Assembly: GCF_001425575.1 (NCBI RefSeq)
Contig: NZ_LMRD01000006.1
Coordinates: forward strand, 507,977 to 571,976
Origin: Aurantimonas sp. Leaf443
GTDB taxonomy: Bacteria; Pseudomonadota; Alphaproteobacteria; Rhizobiales; Rhizobiaceae
DNA length: 64,000 nt
Direction: 5' to 3'
Below are positions 7,982 to 15,848 of this stretch, in pieces; the stretch's first letter is position 1; each line of letters opens with the position of its first letter. The translations under genes were made by a program, and so were the position numbers. The notes under the pieces were generated by a model, which was not told the DNA's origin, ran no database searches, and worked only from the letters and a program-made list of their open reading frames with translations.

Positions 7982-8835
7982 GCGCCGTGGTCCGGCCCGC
8001 CGAGGCGGGCGATGCCGCAGCCGTCGCAGACCTTCTGCACGCGCGCATGAACGCGCGCATTCCGCCCGAGCGCTGGCGACGCCTCCTCGACTATCCCTGG
8101 CGCCCGGCCGAGGGCGGGCGGGGCTGGCTGGTTGAGGATGGCGGCCGGGTCGTCGGCTATATGGGCACGATCCTCAGCGACCGGGCACTGGCGGACGGGC
8201 GCATCGAGCGCTTCTGCGATCTCTCTTCCTGGTATCTCCTCGCCGACTATCGCGGCGACGGGACCGGGGACGCGCTCCTGCGGGCCGGAATGGCGGATCC
8301 GGGCGTTCACTACGCCACGATGACGGCGCGGCGCGCGACGGGCCGCAAGATCCGCGGCCTCGGATTCTCGATTCTTGACGAGACGCAGAGCCTCTTCTCG
8401 CGCTCGGGGCGGGCCGGCGTCGCAGCCAGGTTCGGCGAGGCGTCGATCGCCGATCGTCTCGACGCCCGCAGCCGACGGATCGCCGCCGCCCATGCCGGCC
8501 TGAACCTCCATCACGGGCTCTTCGAGGCCGAGGGCCGGGCCTGCCACCTCGTCTGGCAGCGCAAGCTGAAGGGCGAGGGGGTGGCCTTCCACGACGTGCT
8601 CTTCGCCAGCGACACGGCCTTCCTGTCGCGGCACGCGCAGGGGATCGCGGACGCGCTTCTGAAAGCCGAGCCGGCGGTCCTCGCCATCGACAGCCGCTTC
8701 ATGCGGGCGGGCGACGATCCCGGCCTCGTGCGGTCGCTGCCGCTGGCGCGCTGGTACCGCAGCCCGGCGCGCGGGCCGATCGATTTCGACCATCTCTACA
8801 GCGAGGTGCTGCTGCTCGACCAGAAGCTGCCCTGA
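7978..8835 (+). CDS. GNAT-family acyltransferase-like protein
   Basis: 285 residues. An N-terminal GNAT-like fold opens with VRPAEAGDAAAVADLLHARM and has a central GRVVGYMGTIL strand and a DYRGDGTGDALLRAG segment in the acetyl-CoA loop position. The C-terminal 130 residues have no motif I recognise. It is translationally coupled to the deacetylase, so the pair may remove one acyl group and add another on a surface sugar; that is inference. The gene ends 2 bp from the end of the convergent cyclase gene. Confidence 0.6.
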   Translation: MSAVVRPAEAGDAAAVADLLHARMNARIPPERWRRLLDYPWRPAEGGRGWLVEDGGRVVGYMGTILSDRALADGRIERFCDLSSWYLLADYRGDGTGDALLRAGMADPGVHYATMTARRATGRKIRGLGFSILDETQSLFSRSGRAGVAARFGEASIADRLDARSRRIAAAHAGLNLHHGLFEAEGRACHLVWQRKLKGEGVAFHDVLFASDTAFLSRHAQGIADALLKAEPAVLAIDSRFMRAGDDPGLVRSLPLARWYRSPARGPIDFDHLYSEVLLLDQKLP

Positions 8836-8837
8836 CG

Positions 8838-10196
8838 CTACCGGGCCAGGACGACGAGGTCGACGGGCAGGGCGACGCCGTCGACCCGGCGGCCGGGCAG
8901 GGCGCCGATCTGCGGCGCCGGCACGTAGCCCGCGCGCGTCGCCAGATCGAGCGTCGCCTGCGTGGTGAGGGCGAGCGAGCCCTCGCGCTTGTTGTGCTTC
9001 TCGAGCTTGGCGGCGAGGTTCACCGCGTCGCCGATGACGGTGTATTCCAGCCGCTGGCCGTCGCCGAGCGCGGCGAAGACGACCGGCCCCGCCGTCACCG
9101 CGCCGTTGAGGCTGAGGGAGAGGCCGGGATAGTCCTGGGCGCGGCGCGCCGTCCATTCGCGCCCGACGGCGATCATCTCCACCAGCGCGGCGACGGCGTC
9201 CGCGGCCGCGCTTTCCGAGGCGCGCGCCGCGCCGAACGTGGCGAGCAGCCCGTCGCCGAGATACTTGTCGACGATGCCGCCATGGCCCTCGATGATGGGC
9301 ACGAGCCGGGCGTGCAGGCGGATGAGGACGTCCACCACCTCGCGCGGCTCGGCCCGCTCCACGAAGCCGGTGAAGCCGCGGATGTCGAGCATGACGATGG
9401 CCGCGTCCCGCTCCTCCGCGTCGCCGGCGAGGATCTCGGCCGGCGCCTCGATGATCGCCCGCTCCACCTCCGCTGGCAGGAAGCGGCCGATATCCTCGCG
9501 GGCGATCTGGTCGCGCACGGCCGAGAGCAGCAGCGAGCGCGCTCGGACGAGGCCGATGGTGAGGATGGCGGTGAGCCCGAGCAGCGCCACGACCTTGTCG
9601 AGTTCCGCGCCGAGGAAGATGCGGTCGCCGGAGAGGTAGTCCGTGAAGCTGCTGGTCAGCGTCTCGGGACTGGAACTTGCGACCGCATAGGCCGTGACCG
9701 CGCCCCAGCCGAGCGCCGCCACGACGCCCGTCGTCGCCACCCAGTAGGCGTCGATCCTCAGCGAGCGCACCGCGACCAGTACGAAGACGTAGAGAAAGAC
9801 CGGCGCCTTCAGCGCCAGCGCCGTCTCCTCGCCGTTGAGCACCGGGAAGTAGAGAATCAGGCCGAAGAGGAAGCCGACATCCACGACGATCGACAGGGCG
9901 ACGATCCATTTCGGCAGGCGGCCGTAATGGCACCAGACGAGGATGGCGGCGGTGAAGCCGAGATAGGCGAGGAAGCCGAGCGCCATCGGCCCGCCGCGCG
10001 CCCCGTCCGGCAGCTCGGGCACGAGCGCGTAGAACAGCGCCAGGAAGAGCCCCACGGCGAGCTGCGCGAAGGCCGCCACGCGTTCGCCGCGGGCCTCGTA
10101 CTGCCCGGCCACCGCCTCGATGCGCTCGGGCAGCCGTCGCCGCTCGCGGCGCTGCTCCAGGAACGGGCGCAGTCGCGGGCGCGACGGGCGCTTCAA
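8838..10196 (-). CDS. Membrane-bound class III adenylate/guanylate cyclase
   Basis: 452 residues. The basic N-terminus precedes about six membrane segments (roughly residues 40-220) with short loops. A C-terminal class III cyclase domain follows, with VMLDIRGFTGFVERAEPREV (metal-binding Asp), KYLGDGLLATFG, and EYTVIGDAVNLAAKLEKHN (nucleobase/transition-state region). The linker QIAREDIGRFLPAEVERAI is typical of such enzymes. It would make cAMP or cGMP at the inner membrane face. A second cyclase and a cyclic-nucleotide-binding protein are encoded at 18.6-21.2 kb. Confidence 0.88.
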   Translation of the reverse strand: MKRPSRPRLRPFLEQRRERRRLPERIEAVAGQYEARGERVAAFAQLAVGLFLALFYALVPELPDGARGGPMALGFLAYLGFTAAILVWCHYGRLPKWIVALSIVVDVGFLFGLILYFPVLNGEETALALKAPVFLYVFVLVAVRSLRIDAYWVATTGVVAALGWGAVTAYAVASSSPETLTSSFTDYLSGDRIFLGAELDKVVALLGLTAILTIGLVRARSLLLSAVRDQIAREDIGRFLPAEVERAIIEAPAEILAGDAEERDAAIVMLDIRGFTGFVERAEPREVVDVLIRLHARLVPIIEGHGGIVDKYLGDGLLATFGAARASESAAADAVAALVEMIAVGREWTARRAQDYPGLSLSLNGAVTAGPVVFAALGDGQRLEYTVIGDAVNLAAKLEKHNKREGSLALTTQATLDLATRAGYVPAPQIGALPGRRVDGVALPVDLVVLAR

Positions 10197-10319
10197 GCCG
10201 ATCCCCCGAAAGAGGCGGCCGACGGTGTCCGGGCGCCGTCTGGCGGGCGATGCGAGATTGCGCTATGGCCGATGATGGGAGAGCCGAAGAAAGCGGACCA
10301 TGATCGGCAGGAAAGCGTC

Positions 10320-11561
10320 ATGAAGGCTCGGTCTCCGCGCGTTCTGATCTACAGCCACGACACTTTCGGCCTCGGCCATCTGCGACGGTGCCGGGTGATC
10401 GCGCAAGCCCTCGTGGCGCACCGGCCCGAGACGGCGGTGCTGATCGTGGCGGGCTCGCCCGTGGTCGGCTCGTTCAACTATCCGCCGCAGGTGGATTTCA
10501 TCCGCGTGCCCGGCGTCGTCAAGCTCGGCGCCGACACCTACGCCCCGTCCAATCCCGGCCTGTCGCTGGAGGCGCTCACCGAGATTCGCGCCGCCATCAT
10601 CGAGAAGACCGCCGAGATCTTCGATCCGGACCTCTTCCTCGTCGACAAGGAGCCGCTCGGCATGCGCGGCGAGGTGGGGCCGACGCTGAAGGCGCTGAAG
10701 GGCCGCGGCACGCGCCTCGTGCTCGGGCTGCGCGACGTGATGGACGAGCCCTCGCGCCTCGTGGAGGAATGGACGCGCAAGGAGGCCTTCCAGGCCGTCG
10801 AGGAGGATTACGACGACATCTGGGTCTACGGCCTGCCGCAGATCTGCGACCCGCTGGCGGGCATCGGCGTCTCCGCCGCCGTGCGCGACAAGGCGGTGTT
10901 CACCGGCTACCTCCATCGCCAGGACGAGCCCTCCGGCGCGCTGCCGGACCGCATCCGCATCGACGAGCGACCCTATGTCCTGGTCACGACCGGGGGCGGG
11001 GGCGACGGGGCGATGCTCGTGGATTGGGTGCTGCGCGCCTACGAGCGCCATGGCGATATCGGCGTGCGGGCCAAGATCCTGCTCGGGCCCTTCATGGACT
11101 CGCAGCTGCAGACCGATTTCCAGGAGCGCGTGAAGCGCCTCGAGGAGGTGGACGCCGTGACCTTCGCCGCCAGCATCGAGCCGCTCTTCGAGCGGGCGGC
11201 CGGCGTCGTGGCCATGGGCGGCTACAACACGTTCTGCGAGATCCTCTCCTTCGACAAGCCGGCCGTCGTCGTGCCGCGCCGCCAGCCGCGGCTCGAGCAG
11301 TTCATCCGCGCCTCGCGCGCCGAGGAACTCGGACTCCTGCGAACGCTCTCGGAGGAGGAGCACGGCGACGCGTCGGCCATGGCCGGGGCGATCCGCTCGC
11401 TGCCCGCGCAGGCTCTGCCGAACACGGCCGCCGTGCCGGGCATCCTCGCCGGGCTCGATCGCATCTGCGAATTGACGGATCGGCTGATCGCGGATCGACG
11501 CTCAAGCTCGAGCCCGAAGGCCGCCGACGCCTACCGCGCGCCGAAGACCGGGACCGCGTGA
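10320..11561 (+). CDS. MurG-like (GT28-type) glycosyltransferase A
   Basis: 413 residues with a GT-B fold. The N-terminal IYSHDTFGLGHLRRCRVIAQAL glycine/His loop is typical of MurG-like transferases. The C-terminal domain holds VLVTTGGGGDGAMLVDWVL and VVAMGGYNTFCEILSFDKPAVVVPRRQPRLEQ (donor-nucleotide loop). There is no signal peptide, so it is cytoplasmic. It starts a three-gene run of glycosyltransferases with 12732-13898, which shares the GLGHLRR/GVGHLRR N-terminus. ATG 10320 follows GGAAAG. The sugar and acceptor are unknown. Confidence 0.8.
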   Translation: MKARSPRVLIYSHDTFGLGHLRRCRVIAQALVAHRPETAVLIVAGSPVVGSFNYPPQVDFIRVPGVVKLGADTYAPSNPGLSLEALTEIRAAIIEKTAEIFDPDLFLVDKEPLGMRGEVGPTLKALKGRGTRLVLGLRDVMDEPSRLVEEWTRKEAFQAVEEDYDDIWVYGLPQICDPLAGIGVSAAVRDKAVFTGYLHRQDEPSGALPDRIRIDERPYVLVTTGGGGDGAMLVDWVLRAYERHGDIGVRAKILLGPFMDSQLQTDFQERVKRLEEVDAVTFAASIEPLFERAAGVVAMGGYNTFCEILSFDKPAVVVPRRQPRLEQFIRASRAEELGLLRTLSEEEHGDASAMAGAIRSLPAQALPNTAAVPGILAGLDRICELTDRLIADRRSSSSPKAADAYRAPKTGTA

Positions 11562-12730
11562 AGATCGCCTTCCACGCGCCGATGAAGGCGCCCCACGATC
11601 CGCGCCCCTCGGGCGACAGGACCGTGGGGCGCAACCTCGTCCAGGCGCTGCGCCTGTGCGGCCACGACATCCTGCCCGCGCCGAGCCTTCGCACGCACGA
11701 CGCCTCCGGCGACGCGGCGCGGCAGGCGCGGATCGAGCGCCTCGGCGCCCGGCTTGCAGCGCGCTATCTGGCGAAGATCGAGGCCGGCGCGCCCGCGCCC
11801 GATCTCTGGTTCACCTATCATCTCTACCACAAGGCGCCGGACTGGCTGGGGCCGGCGATCAGCCGCGCCTTGTCGATCCCCTATGTCGTCGCCGAGGCCT
11901 CCGTTGCGATGAAGCAGCGCGGCGGGCCCTGGGGGCCCGGCTTCGAGGCGAGCCTTGCCGCCCTCTCGCGGGCGAACCTCGTCGTCGGGCTGAACCCGAA
12001 CGATGCGGCCGGCGTCGCGCCGCACCTGTCGCCGGGCGCCCGGATGCTGGAGCTTGCGCCCTTTCTCGATCCCGCGCCTTACCGGACGCTCGACGGCGCA
12101 AGCTCACGGGCGCGGCTTGCGGACCGGCTCGGGCTCGATGCCGCGCGGCCCTGGCTCCTTGCCGCCGCGATGATGCGCGCCGACCAGAAGCTCGCCTCCT
12201 ACCGGCTTCTCGGCGACGCTCTGGCGCGGCTCGGCGACGAAAACTTCCAGCTCCTCGTCGCCGGCGACGGTCCGGCGCGCGCCGAGGTCGAGGCGGCGCT
12301 TCGCCCGCTCGGCGAGCGGGTGCGGTTTCTCGGCGTGCTCGGCGAGGAGGCGCTGCGCCAGACGATGGCGGGTTCGGACCTCCTCGTCTGGCCGGCGGTG
12401 AAGGAGGCCTTCGGCATGGCGCTCCTGGAGGCGCAGGCGACGGCCCTGCCGGTGGTGGCGGGCTTCACGCCGGGCGTCGCCGCGCTCGTCGCGGAGGGGC
12501 GCACGGGACGCCTCGTGCCACAGAGCGATCCGGCCGCCTTCGCGCGTGCCGTCGCCGACCTGCTGCGCGATCCCGCCGGCCGCCGTCGCCTCGGCGCGTC
12601 GGCGCGACGGGAGGTCTTCGAGCGGCACGGGCTGGCGGCGGCCGCCGCCCGTCTCGGCCCCGCTCTGGCCGACCTTCGCGCAGGGCCTGCCCAACCCCAT
12701 CAACCAGCGATCCATCGAAGAGCGTCCTGA
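11558..12730 (+). CDS. GT4-family glycosyltransferase
   Basis: 390 residues from a GTG in a GTGA overlap with the previous gene. The N-terminus KIAFHAPMKAPHDPRPSGDRTVGRNL is a GT-B acceptor-domain start. The C-terminal half has LLVAGDGPARAEVEAAL, VRFLGVLGEEALRQTMAGSDLLVWPA and KEAFGMALLEAQATALPVVAG (E-x7-E motif of GT4 enzymes). It adds a sugar from a nucleotide donor with retention. Its place between two MurG-like transferases suggests sequential assembly of one glycan. Confidence 0.85.
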   Translation: MKIAFHAPMKAPHDPRPSGDRTVGRNLVQALRLCGHDILPAPSLRTHDASGDAARQARIERLGARLAARYLAKIEAGAPAPDLWFTYHLYHKAPDWLGPAISRALSIPYVVAEASVAMKQRGGPWGPGFEASLAALSRANLVVGLNPNDAAGVAPHLSPGARMLELAPFLDPAPYRTLDGASSRARLADRLGLDAARPWLLAAAMMRADQKLASYRLLGDALARLGDENFQLLVAGDGPARAEVEAALRPLGERVRFLGVLGEEALRQTMAGSDLLVWPAVKEAFGMALLEAQATALPVVAGFTPGVAALVAEGRTGRLVPQSDPAAFARAVADLLRDPAGRRRLGASARREVFERHGLAAAAARLGPALADLRAGPAQPHQPAIHRRAS

Positions 12731-12731
12731 C

Positions 12732-13898
12732 ATGCGCGTCCTGTTCCATGTGCAGCATCTCCTGGGCGTCGGGCATCTGCGCCGCGGCGAGCTTCTCGCC
12801 GACGCGATGCGCGCGGCGGGGATGGAGGTGACCGTCGCGCTCGGCGGCGAGCCCGTGCCCGCCATGCCCTTCTCCAGCGCCACCGTGGTGCAGCTTCCGC
12901 CCGCGCGTCTGAAGGGCGCGGATTTCACGACGCTGCTCGACGAACACGGCGCACCCGTGACCGACGCCTGGCGGGCGGCACGGCGCGACGCGCTTCTGGC
13001 GCTCTACGAGGAGACCGCGCCCGACATCGTGCTCCTGGAGATGTTCCCCTTCGGCCGGCGGCGCCTCTCCTTCGAGCTCCTGCCGCTGATGAAGGCGGCC
13101 CGCGCCGACCCGCGCGGCGTCAAGGTCGTGACCTCGGTGCGCGACATCCTCGTGGAGGCCAAGCGCCCCGAACGCGCCAGGGAGGCGGCCCTCGTCGCGC
13201 GCGAACATCTCGACGCGGTGCTGGTGCATGCCGATCCGACGCTCTTCACCTTCGGCGAGACCTATCCCCATGCCGACGAGCTCGAGGACCTCATCGCCTA
13301 TACCGGCTACGTGACCGAGCCCGGCGCCCGCACGCGCGGCGCGCCGAACGGCGAGGTTCTGGTCTCGGCCGGCGGCGGGGCGGCCGCGGGCGACCTGATG
13401 CGGGCGGCCCTGGCGGCGCGGCCGCTGACGGCGCTGAAGGACCATGTCTGGCGCTTCCTCACAGGGCCGCGCTACCCGCAGGACGAGTTCGAGGCGCTGG
13501 CGGCGCTCGCCGACGAGCGCACCATCGTGGAGCGCTTCTCGCCGCGGTTCCAGGCGCTGATGGACGGCGCCGCGCTCTCGATCTCGCAGGCCGGATACAA
13601 TACCGTGATGAACGTCCTGCAATCGGGCGCGCGCGCGGTGGTCGTGCCCTATGACGAGGGCGAGGAGACCGAGCAGCGGTTCCGGTCGGACCGGATGGAG
13701 GCGATGGGACTACTCTCGGTGGTGACGTCTTCCGAACTTGGCGGCGAGACGCTGGCGGCCGCCATCGCGGCGGCCCTGGCGCGGGACGAGGGCGCTCGCC
13801 CGTCGATCGACCTGTCCGGCGCCGCCCGAACCGCCCGCCTGCTGCGCGATCTCTGCGCGGACCTGGAACCCTCTCGCCTTGGAAAGGCCGCCTCGTGA
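12732..13898 (+). CDS. MurG-like (GT28-type) glycosyltransferase B
   Basis: 388 residues, similar in plan to the product of 10320-11561: VLFHVQHLLGVGHLRRGELLADAM at the N-terminus, EVLVSAGGGAAAGDLM at the domain junction and LSISQAGYNTVMNVLQSGARAVVVPYDEGEETEQ as the donor-binding loop. The AGYNT motif parallels GGYNT in the sister enzyme, so the two probably arose by duplication. It overlaps the downstream ABC ATPase by GTGA. Confidence 0.8.
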   Translation: MRVLFHVQHLLGVGHLRRGELLADAMRAAGMEVTVALGGEPVPAMPFSSATVVQLPPARLKGADFTTLLDEHGAPVTDAWRAARRDALLALYEETAPDIVLLEMFPFGRRRLSFELLPLMKAARADPRGVKVVTSVRDILVEAKRPERAREAALVAREHLDAVLVHADPTLFTFGETYPHADELEDLIAYTGYVTEPGARTRGAPNGEVLVSAGGGAAAGDLMRAALAARPLTALKDHVWRFLTGPRYPQDEFEALAALADERTIVERFSPRFQALMDGAALSISQAGYNTVMNVLQSGARAVVVPYDEGEETEQRFRSDRMEAMGLLSVVTSSELGGETLAAAIAAALARDEGARPSIDLSGAARTARLLRDLCADLEPSRLGKAAS

Positions 13899-15844
13899 CG
13901 ATGGAGGCCCCGATCTCGCCGCGCTATTTCGCGGACCCGCGCTACGAGCCCAATCCGGCCCCGCTCCTGTCGATCGAGGATCTCTCGGTCGAATTCCTGT
14001 CCATGGCCGGCCGCATCCGCGCGGTGAACGGGCTGACGATGCAGATCCTGCCGGGGCGCACGGTGGCGCTGGTCGGCGAATCGGGCTCGGGCAAGAGCGT
14101 CACCTCGCAGGCCATTCTCGGCATCCTGCCGCGGGCCGCCTCCATCACCGGCGGGCGCATCCTCCTGCGCGAGCGCGGGCGCGAGGACGTCGATCTCGCC
14201 ACGCTGCCGCCGCGCGGCGACGCGTTCCGCGCGTTGCGCGGCGACCGCATCTCCATCGTCTTCCAGGAGCCGATGACCTCCTTCTCGCCGCTCCACACGC
14301 TGGAGGACCAGATCGGCGAGGTGCTGGAGGTGCACGGCAAGACGCGCGGCGCCGAGACGCGCGAGCGCGTGCTCGACATCCTGAAGCTCGTGCGCTTTCC
14401 CGAGCCCAAGCGCGCCCTGAAATCCTATCCGTTCGAGCTGTCGGGCGGGCTGCGCCAGCGCGCCATGATCGCCATGGCGCTGATCTGCCGCCCGGCGCTC
14501 CTCATCGCCGACGAGCCGACGACCGCGCTGGACGTGACGCTGCAGGCGCAGATCCTGAAGCTCATCCGCCAGATGCAGGACGAGCTCTCGATGGCGGTTC
14601 TCCTCATCACGCACGATCTGGGCGTGGTGGCGAACCTCGCCGAGGACGTCGTCGTCATGCATCACGGCAAGGTGGTGGAGTCCGGCCCGATCCGGTCGCT
14701 CTTCCAGAACCCGCAGCATCCCTATCTCAAGTCGCTGATGGCCGCGGTGCCCGACATCGACCCCGCCGTGCGCCCGCGCCTGAAGCCGATCCGCGAGATC
14801 AAGGTGATGCCGGACGCCCTGTTCCGGCGCGACCTCTCGGGCAAGGCGGGCGACCCGCTGCTCGACGTGCGCCATCTGGAAAAGACCTTCACCCGGCGCG
14901 GCGACCGGAGCCTTCTGTCGGCGGCGCCCAAGAAGACCGTGAAGGCGCTGCGCGACGTCTCCATCTCGGTGCGGCGCGGCGAGTGCCTCGGCATCGTCGG
15001 AGAATCGGGCTCGGGCAAGACGACGCTCGCGCGCGCCATCATGCGCGCGGTGCCCGTGGATTCGGGCACGATCACCTATCATGCCGAGCCCGGCCCGGTG
15101 GACGTGCGCCACTGCGATCGCAGGACGCTCTTCGACCTGCGCGCGCGCATGCAATATGTCTTCCAGGATCCGTTCTCCTCGCTCGACCCGCGCATGACGG
15201 TGGGCGCGATCCTCGCCGAGCCCTTCGAGATCCACGAGATGAAAGGGCGGGGAAACGTGCGCGAGCGCGTGGAGCGGCTGCTACTGGCCGTCGGCCTGGA
15301 ACCCTCCTACGCCAATCGCTATCCGCATTCCTTCTCCGGCGGGCAGCGCCAGCGCATCGGCATCGCCCGGGCGCTCGCTCTGGAGCCCGAGATGCTCATC
15401 TGCGACGAGCCGGTGGCCGCGCTCGACGTGTCGGTGCAGGCGCAGATCCTCAATCTTCTGAAGGACCTGCAGCGCCAGTGCGGCCTGACCTACCTGTTCA
15501 TCTCGCACAATCTCGCCGTCATCAACTACATGGCCGACCGCATCGCCGTGATGTGCGACGGCGAGGTCGTGGAGATCGCGACGCGCGAGCGCCTCTTCGA
15601 GCGCGCCATCCATCCCTACACGCAGATGCTGATGCGCTCGGTGCCCCATCTCGACCTCGACAAGCCGCTCGACTTCGATGCGATCGGTCCGATGGGGGAG
15701 ATCGGCGAGCGCAACTGGCCGGCGCCCTTCGACCCCGGCTCCGGCGGCGTCCTGCCGCTGGTGGAGATCGAGAGCGGACATTTCGTGCGCATCGCCGGGG
15801 CGCACGCGCTGGATGGCGCGTCGGCGGCCGGCGGGCGGGGCTGA
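13895..15844 (+). CDS. Peptide/nickel-type ABC importer, fused double ATPase
   Basis: 649 residues containing two complete OppD/OppF-like nucleotide-binding domains, as in YejF. Domain 1 has [39 protein letters not shown] and LLITHD. Domain 2 (from about residue 320) has [40 protein letters not shown] and LFISHN. Both sites look intact. No permease or binding protein lies beside it. The nearest partners are the minus-strand genes at 21372-25527, which lack an ATPase, so I infer that these form one importer. GTG 13895 gives the GTGA overlap; ATG 13901 is the alternative. Confidence 0.9.
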   Translation: MTMEAPISPRYFADPRYEPNPAPLLSIEDLSVEFLSMAGRIRAVNGLTMQILPGRTVALVGESGSGKSVTSQAILGILPRAASITGGRILLRERGREDVDLATLPPRGDAFRALRGDRISIVFQEPMTSFSPLHTLEDQIGEVLEVHGKTRGAETRERVLDILKLVRFPEPKRALKSYPFELSGGLRQRAMIAMALICRPALLIADEPTTALDVTLQAQILKLIRQMQDELSMAVLLITHDLGVVANLAEDVVVMHHGKVVESGPIRSLFQNPQHPYLKSLMAAVPDIDPAVRPRLKPIREIKVMPDALFRRDLSGKAGDPLLDVRHLEKTFTRRGDRSLLSAAPKKTVKALRDVSISVRRGECLGIVGESGSGKTTLARAIMRAVPVDSGTITYHAEPGPVDVRHCDRRTLFDLRARMQYVFQDPFSSLDPRMTVGAILAEPFEIHEMKGRGNVRERVERLLLAVGLEPSYANRYPHSFSGGQRQRIGIARALALEPEMLICDEPVAALDVSVQAQILNLLKDLQRQCGLTYLFISHNLAVINYMADRIAVMCDGEVVEIATRERLFERAIHPYTQMLMRSVPHLDLDKPLDFDAIGPMGEIGERNWPAPFDPGSGGVLPLVEIESGHFVRIAGAHALDGASAAGGRG

Positions 15845-15848
15845 CGCC

